Source of the DNA: Bacteroidales bacterium GP3
GTDB lineage: Bacteria > Bacteroidota > Bacteroidia > Bacteroidales > Muribaculaceae
Assembly: GCA_001701075.1 (NCBI GenBank)
Contig: DAAK01000042.1
Coordinates: 14,147-31,832, forward strand
Reading direction: 5' to 3'
DNA: 17,686 nt
Positions 7,344 through 15,772 of the stretch are shown piece after piece. The position numbers and the translations under genes are program-made. The notes under the pieces were generated by a model that was not told the origin of the DNA, made no database searches, and saw only the letters and a program-made list of their open reading frames with translations. How positions within the stretch are numbered: position 1 is the first letter of the stretch; every line of letters begins with the position of its first letter.

Positions 7344-7403
7344 AAGTTATTGATTTATGATTTCAAACAATGTATTATTCATTGTAGATGATATAATTAA
7401 AGA

Positions 7404-8210
7404 ATGAAAGTCTATCTATCGGCAGTCGTGATGCTGCTGTGGGGTTATATATGCTGCTCGGCAAAGGATGCAATCTCTTCTGAAGGATTGAATTTTGCAC
7501 TCCTCGGCGATTCCATGACATGGATAGGTGGCGATTCATGCGAGAATGCCACCGGATGGAGCCATATCCTGAAAGAAAGTGGCATTGCCGCCTCTATTTC
7601 AACTTATGCAAGGAGTGGTGCAACATGGACAAACACAGCCAATACGCATAAAGACACCGATTTCTATAGCGAATTGCTTCATGACGACAATGTGGTCTAC
7701 AATCAAGTCTTACGTCTGATTGAAGATCAAAAAGGATCTGAAGCATCCACTCCCGATCATATCATTCTTTTTGCCGGAGCCAATGATGCCTGGTTTGCTG
7801 ACCGTAGGCCTGGAATCTACTCAGAAAATGACAGTGCCACTCCAACACAATATTGCGATTCGACAGATCCTAACACTGTCACTTCTCTTTATGGAAGTGT
7901 CTCTCTGGTTTGCGATTTGCTTCAAAAGCACTTCCCCGATGCAGTGCTGACCGTTGTCACTCCTCTCCAAATGTCGAAAGTCTCAGCTGAAACAATCCAC
8001 AAGACTGCGGATATCATTGAGGAGGCGGCAAAGTCTAAGGGCTGTGATGTGCTTCGGGCTGACAAAGAAGTTGGAATTACACATGAATCGGAATCTAAAT
8101 CCCCTACTTATACTTACGATGGCGTTCATACAAATCCGGAAGGAGCAAGACTTGTAGGATACTACATCCTCCAGCATCTTCCAGCTGAGAAAGTCAAAAA
8201 TCAAAATTAA
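7404..8210 (+). CDS. Secreted SGNH/GDSL-family hydrolase
   Basis: The 268-residue protein has a signal peptide (about 1-20, CCSA|K). All four SGNH blocks are visible: FALLGDSMTW (31-40, nucleophile S37), a glycine block around YARSGAT (68-74, G72), FAGANDAW (123-130, N127) and YDGVHTNPEG (238-247, catalytic D239 and H242). The enzyme is therefore predicted to be an active periplasmic or surface esterase or acetyltransferase. It is first in the operon, 15 bases before an MBOAT gene. In such O-acetylation modules an SGNH protein can finish transfer of acetyl groups to a glycan or remove them again, much as PatB or AlgJ/AlgX do. The exact substrate cannot be read from sequence. The start fits the signal peptide and follows an A-rich leader. 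Confidence 0.85.
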   Translation: MKVYLSAVVMLLWGYICCSAKDAISSEGLNFALLGDSMTWIGGDSCENATGWSHILKESGIAASISTYARSGATWTNTANTHKDTDFYSELLHDDNVVYNQVLRLIEDQKGSEASTPDHIILFAGANDAWFADRRPGIYSENDSATPTQYCDSTDPNTVTSLYGSVSLVCDLLQKHFPDAVLTVVTPLQMSKVSAETIHKTADIIEEAAKSKGCDVLRADKEVGITHESESKSPTYTYDGVHTNPEGARLVGYYILQHLPAEKVKNQN

Positions 8211-8225
8211 CAGAAAATTTCAAAC

Positions 8226-9689
8226 ATGGTATTCTCTGATCTTTTCTTCATATTCTGTTTCATTCCCCTTTTCGGACTTTTGTATGTGCTTTTCGGTTGG
8301 CTCGACAAGGCTCGTGTCAATTATGCCCAAGGTAAAGAACGGCAACTGAGGCGTCCTATGCTCTTCCGCAATATAGTGTTGACCATTTTTTCAATACTAT
8401 TCTATGCATGGGGAGAGCCGATATATGTATTCCTGATGCTGTTGGTGGTCCTCGTCAACTACGTTTGTGGCATCCTCTTATATAAAAAGCATAATGCGAT
8501 AGGAAAAGCCTGGCTTATCATAGGAGTTGCTGCTGACTTGGCGGCTCTTGGAAGTTTCAAATATCTCGGTTTTTTCTCAGGAATAGTCAGGAGCTTAGGT
8601 TTTGATATTCCTGATCCTCACATTGCTCTTCCTATAGGCATCAGTTTCTATATTTTCCAATCCATTTCATATCTCGTGGATGTCTATCGTGAGGATTCTA
8701 AGCCACAACGTAATTATTTCGACCTTCTTCTCTATATCTCCATGTTTCCGCAACTCATCGCTGGTCCAATCGTGCGTTATGGGACAGTTGCTGAGGAGAT
8801 TGGAATGCGTCATGCCACTGCCGACGACGTCGCTGACGGAGTATACCGTTTCATTATCGGATTAGGGAAAAAGGTGATTATAGCTAATATAATGGGTGAA
8901 ATAGCAACCTCACTGCTCGGTGGTAGCCTCGAAAATATGTCGGTAGCTGCAGCATGGGTCGGAATACTTGCTTTCTCCATTCAGATATATTTTGACTTTT
9001 CCGGTTATTCCGATATGGCAATCGGTATTGGAAGATGCGTAGGCTTCCATTTCCCGGAAAACTTCAATCATCCTTACATCAGCACTTCTATGACAGACTT
9101 CTGGCGCAGATGGCATATGAGCTTGGGGTCGTTTTTCCGCGATTATGTATATATTCCTATGGGTGGCAACCGACGTCATCAGGCCCTGAATATCCTGACT
9201 GTATGGTTTCTTACCGGTATGTGGCATGGGGCAAGTTGGAACTTCATAATATGGGGCCTTTATTTTGGCCTTATAATAATGATTGAAAAATATACCTTGT
9301 TAAAATGGAGAGTCCCGAAAATTGGACTTTATATCTATAGTTTATTCCTGATTGTCGTGGGATGGGGTATATTCTATTTCGATGATTTCGGACGTATGTC
9401 TCAATTCTTTGCAGCCTTTTTCGGACAAAATGAAGCCCAAGGACTTCCGATGCACGTGGAGAGTGTCATCATCGACAATCTCTGGCTTTGGATCGCTGCC
9501 ATTATCCTGTGTCTCCCTGTCAGGAAACAAGTGGAGAAATTCGGATATAGGATGGCTATGAGAATACCTAATTCAGGAGACTATGCAGTGCAATTCTGCC
9601 ATGCTATAATTTCCATTACTATTCTGATTTGCAGTGTGGCGCTCTTGGTAGGAGCTACCAACAATGCATTCATTTACACAAGATTCTAA
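8226..9689 (+). CDS. MBOAT-family membrane O-acyltransferase (AlgI/PatA-like)
   Basis: The 487-residue polytopic membrane protein has the AlgI layout. It shows IALPIGISFYIFQSISYLVD (133-152), FPQLIAGPIVRY (174-185), FDFSGYSDMAIGIGR (256-270), FWRRWHMSLGSFFRDYVYIP (292-311) and MWHGASWNFIIWG (332-344). H334 is the invariant MBOAT catalytic histidine, and H297 in FWRRWH is the second conserved histidine. These proteins move acetyl groups from cytoplasmic acetyl-CoA across the inner membrane to an extracytoplasmic acetyltransferase that modifies polysaccharide or peptidoglycan. It sits between an SGNH gene (15 bases upstream) and a DHHW/AlgJ-type gene (6 bases downstream), the classic partner set. 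No catalytic residue appears to be missing. Confidence 0.93.
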   Translation: MVFSDLFFIFCFIPLFGLLYVLFGWLDKARVNYAQGKERQLRRPMLFRNIVLTIFSILFYAWGEPIYVFLMLLVVLVNYVCGILLYKKHNAIGKAWLIIGVAADLAALGSFKYLGFFSGIVRSLGFDIPDPHIALPIGISFYIFQSISYLVDVYREDSKPQRNYFDLLLYISMFPQLIAGPIVRYGTVAEEIGMRHATADDVADGVYRFIIGLGKKVIIANIMGEIATSLLGGSLENMSVAAAWVGILAFSIQIYFDFSGYSDMAIGIGRCVGFHFPENFNHPYISTSMTDFWRRWHMSLGSFFRDYVYIPMGGNRRHQALNILTVWFLTGMWHGASWNFIIWGLYFGLIIMIEKYTLLKWRVPKIGLYIYSLFLIVVGWGIFYFDDFGRMSQFFAAFFGQNEAQGLPMHVESVIIDNLWLWIAAIILCLPVRKQVEKFGYRMAMRIPNSGDYAVQFCHAIISITILICSVALLVGATNNAFIYTRF

Positions 9690-9695
9690 ACAAAG

Positions 9696-11309
9696 ATGGA
9701 CAAGCAAACTGAAAATGATTTTCCTAAAGATGGAAAAGGGAAGCATGGCGCGTCTGTCATGTATCTCTCTATAGTGGGTATATTTTTTGCCATACTCACT
9801 GTTGTGTTCGTTTGTTTTCCAAGAACGAAATACTCAGAGCTGGAAAAGCGTGATCTCGCAGAGTTTCCGGATATTGACAAGTTAAAGAAAGATCCTGCAA
9901 AATTCACTTCCGAAGTGTCATCATGGTTTAGCGATACAGAACCCTATCGCGATGAACTGATGACAATGAGCATGAATATACGCGGCGCTATGAAGGCCGA
10001 TTTCCGCTCAGAAGAGGAGACTGTCTCTTTCCGTCCTGCCGACACTGCAGCAGTCAATCCTGCTTCTGAAAATGGGAAAGACAAAGAGAATACTGAAAAA
10101 AAAGAGGACTCAGGCAATTCAGAAGTGTCTTCAAATCCGTCTGATTCGGAAGATGATGATATTGAAGACGGAAAGGCAAAACTTGGAAGCTCCGGCACTA
10201 TAATAATAGGCAAAGGGGAAAACGTCAGGGCACTTATGGCTTTCGGTGGCACTCCTAATGGTGGAGGCGGATACGTGGATCTTCTCAACACTCTTGCCAG
10301 TGAATTCCCTAATGCCAACGTATATGCGATGGTTGCGCCGCTTGCTACTGAATACTACCTTCCTGCTAAAGCTGCCAAGGCAAGTAATCCACAGAAACCC
10401 TTCATCTATAGCATACGCGACCGTCTGTCGCCAAAGGTCAAGTTCGTAGACTTATATGATGAACTTCTTAAACATAAAAACGAGGACATATATCTTCGTA
10501 CCGACCATCATTGGGCTGGACTGGGTGGATATTATGCTGCTAAACGCCTTGCGGAAACCGCAGGTGTTCCATTCAAAGGTCTTGATGCGTATGAGAAGCA
10601 TGTCGTAAAGAACTTCGTAGGCTCAATGTATGGATATTCCAATGATATTTCCGTAAAAAAGGCTCCCGAAGACTTTGTATACTATACGCCCAATCAAGTT
10701 GGATATGATGCCGAATTTGTATCTTATACCCTCAACAAAAACTATAAGATAATAAAGGAATCCAAGCCTTATAAAGCAGCTTTCTTCAAGAAATTTAAGG
10801 ATGGTAACGGCAATGCTTACCTGACTTTCATCGGTACTGACCAAGCATATGTAAAGGTAAAGACCTCAACTCCGGGAAATAGGAAAATCCTAATAATAAA
10901 GGACTCTTATGGCAATGCAGTGCCTGGCAACCTTTTCTATAGCTTCAATGAAGTGCATGTAGTCGACTTCCGCTATTTCACCCACAATCTGAAAGATTAT
11001 GTAGCGAAAAATGGAATCACTGACATTGCAGTCTGCTTCAATGTATTCAATGCCTATAGTAGTGGAAGCGCATCAAAAGTGAAGAAAATGCTGACACAAT
11101 CGGGTGGTATTCCTGTAGCCTCAGAATCTGACATTAAGCCAAAGGTAAAAAAACAGGATAAAGAGAATGTCACTCCTGTGAAGACAGACAATGCCATAGA
11201 AGAGACAATCCCGACTCCAGAAATTGAAACTGAAACCTCAACACAGGAACCCGAGACTCCTCAGAAGGAAGAAACCCCGGTAGTACCTGAAAAAACTGAA
11301 AATGAATAA
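9696..11309 (+). CDS. AlgJ-like DHHW-family membrane-anchored protein
   Basis: The 537-residue protein has one N-terminal membrane anchor (about 22-41), so the bulk is periplasmic. The DHHW core starts near 165 with GTIIIGKGENVRALM and includes RTDHHWAGLGGYYAAKRLAE (268-287), where D270 and H272 match the Asp-x-His pair of AlgJ-type acetyltransferases. ILIIKDSYGNAVPG (398-411) carries the serine (S404) seen in AlgJ/AlgX and DHHW proteins. It would be the periplasmic acetyltransferase fed by the MBOAT protein. Two low-complexity parts are unusual: an acidic Ser/Glu/Asp/Lys stretch at about 105-162, inserted before the first catalytic-domain strand, and a Pro/Glu/Thr-rich tail at about 478-537. 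Both look disordered and may act as a spacer through the cell wall or a binding tail. Its stop codon overlaps the lipA start. Confidence 0.85.
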   Translation: MDKQTENDFPKDGKGKHGASVMYLSIVGIFFAILTVVFVCFPRTKYSELEKRDLAEFPDIDKLKKDPAKFTSEVSSWFSDTEPYRDELMTMSMNIRGAMKADFRSEEETVSFRPADTAAVNPASENGKDKENTEKKEDSGNSEVSSNPSDSEDDDIEDGKAKLGSSGTIIIGKGENVRALMAFGGTPNGGGGYVDLLNTLASEFPNANVYAMVAPLATEYYLPAKAAKASNPQKPFIYSIRDRLSPKVKFVDLYDELLKHKNEDIYLRTDHHWAGLGGYYAAKRLAETAGVPFKGLDAYEKHVVKNFVGSMYGYSNDISVKKAPEDFVYYTPNQVGYDAEFVSYTLNKNYKIIKESKPYKAAFFKKFKDGNGNAYLTFIGTDQAYVKVKTSTPGNRKILIIKDSYGNAVPGNLFYSFNEVHVVDFRYFTHNLKDYVAKNGITDIAVCFNVFNAYSSGSASKVKKMLTQSGGIPVASESDIKPKVKKQDKENVTPVKTDNAIEETIPTPEIETETSTQEPETPQKEETPVVPEKTENE

Positions 11310-12157
11310 TGGCTGATTTTAGAAGAAAGCCAGAATGGCTAAAGATAAAGCTCCCAAAGGGATTTAAGACAAGTCAAGTGGTCGGACTTCTCAATGAGAA
11401 GCACCTCCACACTATTTGCTCAAGCGGTATGTGTCCCAATCGTGGAGAATGCTGGGGAAATGGCACGGCGACATTCATGATAGGAGGAAACATTTGCACA
11501 AGAAGCTGTAAGTTTTGCAACGTTGCCACCGGGCGTCCGCTCCCCCTTGACAAGAAAGAGATTTCTGACATTGTCGAATCCGTGAAGTCGCTTAAGCTGA
11601 AGCATATAGTGATTACATCTGTCGATCGCGACGATCTCCCTGACTTAGGAGCAAGTCATTGGGCAGAGATGATCCGAACTCTCAGAAAGGAATGTCCTGA
11701 AGTGACTATGGAAGTTTTGATTCCAGATTTCCAAGGGAGGGAGGAACTGGTCAAGATGGTTATAGATGAAAAGCCCGATGTAATATCACATAATCTTGAG
11801 ACGGTCAGAAGATTGACTCCCGACGTGCGTTGCCATGCCACCTACGACACTTCTTTGAAAGTGATTCGGATGATAGCAGAAAGTGGTATTCGCTCCAAGA
11901 GCGGGATAATGCTTGGACTCGGAGAGACGCCTGAAGAGATATTCCAGACAATGGACGATTTGCTGTCGGTCGGTTGCGAGGTCATGACTATCGGCCAGTA
12001 TCTCCAGCCTACTGCCAACCACTACCCTGTCAAAGACTACATCCATCCCGACATATTCGAGCAATACCGTCTTGAAGGTCTTCGTCGTGGATTCCGGCAT
12101 ATGGAGTCAGCCCCTATGGTCCGCTCTTCTTATCACGCGGAGCGCCACATTGACTGA
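11309..12157 (+). CDS. lipA: Lipoyl synthase LipA
   Basis: The 282-residue radical-SAM protein inserts two sulfurs at C6 and C8 of the octanoyl chain on lipoyl domains of 2-oxoacid dehydrogenases and the glycine cleavage H protein. Both iron-sulfur sites are complete. The auxiliary cluster motif CSSGMCPNRGEC gives C37, C42 and C48, with the C-terminal RSSY (272-275) supplying its serine ligand. The SAM cluster motif CTRSCKFC gives C63, C67 and C70. Length is normal for the family. The ATG shares its A with the preceding TAA (TAATG), so translation is probably coupled to the DHHW gene, an unexpected partner for lipA. Its stop lies 11 bases from the convergent RSH stop, with no clear terminator between them. 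Confidence 0.97.
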   Translation: MADFRRKPEWLKIKLPKGFKTSQVVGLLNEKHLHTICSSGMCPNRGECWGNGTATFMIGGNICTRSCKFCNVATGRPLPLDKKEISDIVESVKSLKLKHIVITSVDRDDLPDLGASHWAEMIRTLRKECPEVTMEVLIPDFQGREELVKMVIDEKPDVISHNLETVRRLTPDVRCHATYDTSLKVIRMIAESGIRSKSGIMLGLGETPEEIFQTMDDLLSVGCEVMTIGQYLQPTANHYPVKDYIHPDIFEQYRLEGLRRGFRHMESAPMVRSSYHAERHID

Positions 12158-12168
12158 TGGGAGCTTTT

Positions 12169-14070
12169 TCAGACGATCTCGCGGACTGAGTCTATGTCTG
12201 GAAGTTTGCTTATCTGATCCATTACAAAGCGCAGTTCATCGTAGCTGTGTACGGAGAAGGAAATCAATATGGTCGCAATTGCATCTTCAGTCTTGGTGTT
12301 GATGCTTCCAATGGAAAGATTGAGGCTATTGGAAATACAGTCAACAAGGTCGATCACCATATGAGGCCTATCCACGCAGATCACTTCAATTTCAACTGGA
12401 TAAAGAGTGTCGTTAGCTTGAAAATCTACGCTCACTATATTGTCGCCGAGTTGAGAAGACATCTTGATTACTTCCGGACAATCACGTTTATGAACCATAA
12501 TACGTGCACCTGTGTTGTGGAATCCAATCACCTCTTCTCCTGGCATAGGCATGCATATTGGACAACGGTCATATTTAGGTTTCGGAAGTTTTGCGAGATA
12601 TGATCTAATGGCTTTTCTTGCCTTATATGTCACTGTTGCATCAAGCCATTCCTTAGTAGGATGACATTCAGCATCTGTGAAAACCTCCACGATATCTCCT
12701 CTGTGAAGATGGGTCTTGATGGATGCAAGGCGACCATTGATGCGTGCGAACTTCGCTTTTTCCCCAAGCTTGGAATGTATCTCATAGGCAAAATCAAGTA
12801 CTGTAGACTTCTGTGGAAGCACAATTGGTTTTCCTTGTGGGGTGAAGGTCATGATATCGTCGTTATAGAAAGAGGATACCACATTTTCAATAAACGTGCT
12901 CCCTCCTTCATGAGCATTTTTAGATATTTCCCGGAGATTTGCGCGGAATTTATTTATCCATCTACGGATGTTGCCCTCCGAACTGTCGCTAAGGAAACCA
13001 TATTGCGAATTTGTCACCATTCGCTCGCTGCTGATATGCACCTCTTGCCATCTCCCGAAGTCGGCAAGCAGTTTGACATGGAAACTCTGGTATCCGTTTT
13101 CCTTAGGACTGTCAATATAGTTTGAGATGCCGCCAGGTTTCTCCTTAAATCTATCTGTCAGGAGTGAATATATTTTCAAAGCGGTATTCTTTTCAGAAAT
13201 CCCTTCTTCATTTTTAAAGACTATCTCTACGAAATGACGATATTTCAGATGGTCGAAGTCATCACCATATTTGTGCATTTTACGCCAAAGAGAATACGGT
13301 TGTCGATATTCAACAAACACTCTTGACTTTATCCCTCCACGCTTCAAGATATTAGCGATCTCATCTGTGAAAATTTTGAGCCTCGCTTGATTTGACTTTC
13401 TGTCTGCTTCAATCCTTGCTGTGAGCTCAGCATATTCATGAGGACAGCGGAAACGTAAGGATAGATTTTCCAGTTCTGTCTTGACATTATAAAGGCCAAG
13501 ACGAGTAGCGAGAGGAGCATAAAAATAGTCGGTCTCTCCTGCTATCTTCATCTGCTTGTCAGGGCGCATTGATGAAAGAGTACGCATATTGTGGAGGCGG
13601 TCGGCAAGTTTGACGAGGAGAGCCCTGATATCATATTGGACAGAGGTCAGCATCTGCTTGAAATTATCAAGCTGCTTCGACATCTCATACTTCTCCTTTT
13701 TTTGCTTGGTCACGACACGGACGAGAAATGCCACATCATTTCCAAATCGCTTCTGTAGTTGGTCGACAGTCCAGTCAGTATCTTCCACTACATCATGAAG
13801 GAAAGCTGCTATCACTGAGTCAACATCAAGATTAAGCTCCTGTGCGGCTATTGTAGCTACGGCAATAGGATGGAATATGTAGGGTTCACCAGTCTTTCTT
13901 TTCTGCTTTGCATGAGCCTCACGGGCGACTTCGAAGGAATCCACAAGACGTTTGTAGTCATCTTCTGACACTCGAGGACGCATAGCATCGAACACAACCT
14001 TTGCACTATTCTCTATTTCTTCCGAATAGTCCTTCACCTTGCCAACCGGCTTTTGCCCCTTTTCTTCCAT
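12169..14070 (-). CDS. RelA/SpoT-family (RSH) protein, probably hydrolase-only
   Basis: The 633-residue cytoplasmic protein has the long-RSH order. The HD hydrolase domain (about 45-200) keeps R58, H67, H92-D93, D157 and N161, matching the Mn-binding and catalytic set of Rel from Streptococcus. The synthetase domain (about 245-355) keeps PKENGYQSFH (Y327) and E343, but by hand alignment the residues equal to Rel R241, K243 and D264 are E254, R256 and Y277, and IRT after the conserved Glu reads ISS. A TGS domain follows (about 405-466), then a CPIC-type zinc/cysteine region (C503, C506, H527, C531) and a C-terminal ACT domain (about 557-633). At 633 residues it is about 100 shorter than typical bifunctional Rel. 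I infer a SpoT-like (p)ppGpp hydrolase paired with a separate synthetase elsewhere. It follows mlaF by 54 bases on the same strand. Confidence 0.9.
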   Translation of the reverse strand: MEEKGQKPVGKVKDYSEEIENSAKVVFDAMRPRVSEDDYKRLVDSFEVAREAHAKQKRKTGEPYIFHPIAVATIAAQELNLDVDSVIAAFLHDVVEDTDWTVDQLQKRFGNDVAFLVRVVTKQKKEKYEMSKQLDNFKQMLTSVQYDIRALLVKLADRLHNMRTLSSMRPDKQMKIAGETDYFYAPLATRLGLYNVKTELENLSLRFRCPHEYAELTARIEADRKSNQARLKIFTDEIANILKRGGIKSRVFVEYRQPYSLWRKMHKYGDDFDHLKYRHFVEIVFKNEEGISEKNTALKIYSLLTDRFKEKPGGISNYIDSPKENGYQSFHVKLLADFGRWQEVHISSERMVTNSQYGFLSDSSEGNIRRWINKFRANLREISKNAHEGGSTFIENVVSSFYNDDIMTFTPQGKPIVLPQKSTVLDFAYEIHSKLGEKAKFARINGRLASIKTHLHRGDIVEVFTDAECHPTKEWLDATVTYKARKAIRSYLAKLPKPKYDRCPICMPMPGEEVIGFHNTGARIMVHKRDCPEVIKMSSQLGDNIVSVDFQANDTLYPVEIEVICVDRPHMVIDLVDCISNSLNLSIGSINTKTEDAIATILISFSVHSYDELRFVMDQISKLPDIDSVREIV

Positions 14071-14124
14071 ACTTTTGAATTTTGCTTTTATACTATTGAT
14101 TTTTTACCTAAATGGACCTTGACT

Positions 14125-14898
14125 TCACTGCTTGTTAGCGTTCTTTTCCATATATCTCTTCACTTCTTTAAATAGATTGGAAGCGAACACGAGATCGTTG
14201 AGATTTTCGTTATCACTACGATATATAGTCTTGTCATTTCCTGTCCAGTCACAGAATCCCTTATTTATGAATATAATGTGCTCTCCAATCCCGAGCACTG
14301 AGTTCATATCATGAGTGTTGATGACAGTTGTCATCTCATATTCATGGGTTATGTCGCTCAGCAAATCATCGATCATCAACGAAGTGCGCGGATCAAGGCC
14401 AGAATTCGGTTCGTCGCAGAAAAGATATTTCGGATTCAGTGCTATGGCTCGGGCAATGGCCACACGCTTCTGCATACCACCGGATATTTCAGAAGGATAC
14501 TTGTTGTCGGCATTCTTAAGTCCAACGCGTTCGATACAGAAATGAGCTCTTTCCAGCTGATCCTTATAGCTGAGAGGAGAGAACATCTTAAGTGGAAACA
14601 TCACATTTCCAAGAACTGTTTCATTATCAAATAGTGCTGATCCCTGAAAAAGCATCCCTATGTCCATACGGAGTTCCTTACGTTGCTCCGTATTCATAGT
14701 GTTGAGGCAACGTCCGTCATAATATATCTCGCCCTGCTCAGGACGCAACAAGCCAACAAGACATTTGAGAAGCACTGTCTTGCCTGAACCGGACTGGCCA
14801 ATGATAAGGTTGGTCTTCCCAGTTTCGAAAGTTGCGGAAATGTCATGGAGCACTTGTACTCCGTCAAACCATTTACTTATATTCTTAACTTCGATCAT
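14125..14898 (-). CDS. mlaF: MlaF-type ABC transporter ATPase (phospholipid transport)
   Basis: The 257-residue cytoplasmic ATPase has Walker A GQSGSGKT (34-41), Q-loop at Q85, signature SGGMQKRVAIARA (139-151), Walker B YLFCDEPNSGLDP (158-170) and switch histidine H196 in INTHD. The SGGMQKR form of the signature and NSGLDP after Walker B are characteristic of the Mla/MCE group (MlaF, Ttg2A). It energises the MlaE permease in moving phospholipids between outer and inner membranes. Its start overlaps the mlaE stop by four bases (ATGA), so the two are translationally coupled. No MCE-domain gene follows; the RSH gene does. Confidence 0.92.
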   Translation of the reverse strand: MIEVKNISKWFDGVQVLHDISATFETGKTNLIIGQSGSGKTVLLKCLVGLLRPEQGEIYYDGRCLNTMNTEQRKELRMDIGMLFQGSALFDNETVLGNVMFPLKMFSPLSYKDQLERAHFCIERVGLKNADNKYPSEISGGMQKRVAIARAIALNPKYLFCDEPNSGLDPRTSLMIDDLLSDITHEYEMTTVINTHDMNSVLGIGEHIIFINKGFCDWTGNDKTIYRSDNENLNDLVFASNLFKEVKRYMEKNANKQ

Positions 14899-15641
14899 TG
14901 CAACAGGAGTTTTGTTAGGATAACATCCGCGAGAAGAATAAGTATAGAACTTGCTACTACCGCATTCGTGCTTGCTTTACCAACTTCCAGGGCTCCTCCT
15001 TTTACGTAGTAGCCATAGAAAGATGCCACAGTGGCTATGATATAGGCAAATACTATCGTCTTTATGATTCCATACCAGACATACCATTCGTTGAAGAATG
15101 ACTGAATGCCAAACACATAGTTCTCGACAGTCAGCATATCTGTGAATTCAGCTACAAGCCAGCCACCCCATAGGCCTACAAACATTGAGAGGACACAAAG
15201 GACGGGCACGAAAAGCACAAAGCCTATCACTTTAGGAAGGACTATGAAATTGGCTGAATTGATGCCCATGATATCCATGGCATCTATCTGTTCCGTCACT
15301 CGCATAGTGCCTATTTCCGAAGCTATGTTAGATCCAACTTTACCTGCAAGAATAAGACACATCATTGTGGATGAAAATTCAAGCAGGAGGATTTCCCTGG
15401 TAGCAAGACCGGTAGAATAGCTTGGAATCAAAGGAGATACGATATTTATCGTCATCTGTATGGCGATTACAGCTCCGATGAATATAGAAATAATCACCAC
15501 GAGAGGAATGGAGTCAACTCCCAATTGAGATATCTCAGTCACGAGTTGCTTGAAGAACACCTTCCACTTGTCAGGGCTTCGGAATACCTGAGTCAAGAAG
15601 AGACAATAGCGTCCGAATGTCTTTATCGATTTTGTTATCAC
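14895..15641 (-). CDS. mlaE: MlaE-type ABC transporter permease
   Basis: The 248-residue inner-membrane protein has about five or six membrane segments and the diagnostic MlaE loop LAGKVGSNIASEIGTMRV (98-115) followed by TEQIDAMDIMGIN (116-128). The N-terminal amphipathic stretch before VDSIPLVVIISIFIGAVIA is also typical. It forms the membrane channel of the MlaFE complex, which normally works with a hexameric MCE protein (MlaD). It is first in the minus-strand operon mlaE-mlaF-RSH and divergent from the uridine kinase operon. The ATG at 15641 gives standard family length. Confidence 0.92.
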   Translation of the reverse strand: MITKSIKTFGRYCLFLTQVFRSPDKWKVFFKQLVTEISQLGVDSIPLVVIISIFIGAVIAIQMTINIVSPLIPSYSTGLATREILLLEFSSTMMCLILAGKVGSNIASEIGTMRVTEQIDAMDIMGINSANFIVLPKVIGFVLFVPVLCVLSMFVGLWGGWLVAEFTDMLTVENYVFGIQSFFNEWYVWYGIIKTIVFAYIIATVASFYGYYVKGGALEVGKASTNAVVASSILILLADVILTKLLLQ

Positions 15642-15690
15642 AATTTAGTCTTTTTAATCAATCTTTTTTCCTACGATAATGCTTTGACTC

Positions 15691-15708
15691 GTCTAAAAGT
15701 GCTTAGAC
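15691..15708. repeat. Perfect short inverted repeat in the mlaE leader
   Basis: GTCTAA (15691-15696) is the exact inverse complement of TTAGAC (15703-15708) around a six-base AAGTGC spacer. It lies about 50 bases before the mlaE start, so it could be an operator half-site pair or an mRNA hairpin. Confidence 0.35.
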
Positions 15709-15734
15709 TTCGTCGATATATCCAAATCCAAATG

Positions 15735-15742
15735 CAAAATTA
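15735..15742 (-). promoter_or_regulatory. Possible -7 element for the mlaE operon
   Basis: On the minus strand TAATTTTG (15742-15735) matches TAnnTTTG. The expected -33 TTTG about 19 bases upstream is absent; a TTTG lies only 11 bases away. Initiation would fall near 15728, giving a leader of about 87 bases that contains the inverted repeat at 15691-15708. Confidence 0.35.
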
Positions 15743-15772
15743 ATAAAAATTTTCAAAGTTGAGCCCTATCTA

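Noticed and set aside
7313..7403. Riboswitch ahead of the acetylation operon
   Set aside because: Only one simple hairpin is present and no conserved core of any riboswitch class I know is visible.
9944..10318. 124-codon minus-strand open frame
   Set aside because: It is the complement of the acidic low-complexity part of the AlgJ-like gene, which yields a Ser/Pro-rich shadow translation.
12158..12168. Terminator between lipA and the RSH gene
   Set aside because: The 11-base gap and its surroundings hold only a short T-run with no convincing stem.
12661..13125. 154-codon plus-strand open frame
   Set aside because: It lies wholly inside the RSH gene on the other strand, and its translation shows no recognisable domain. 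The RSH frame is clearly the coding one.
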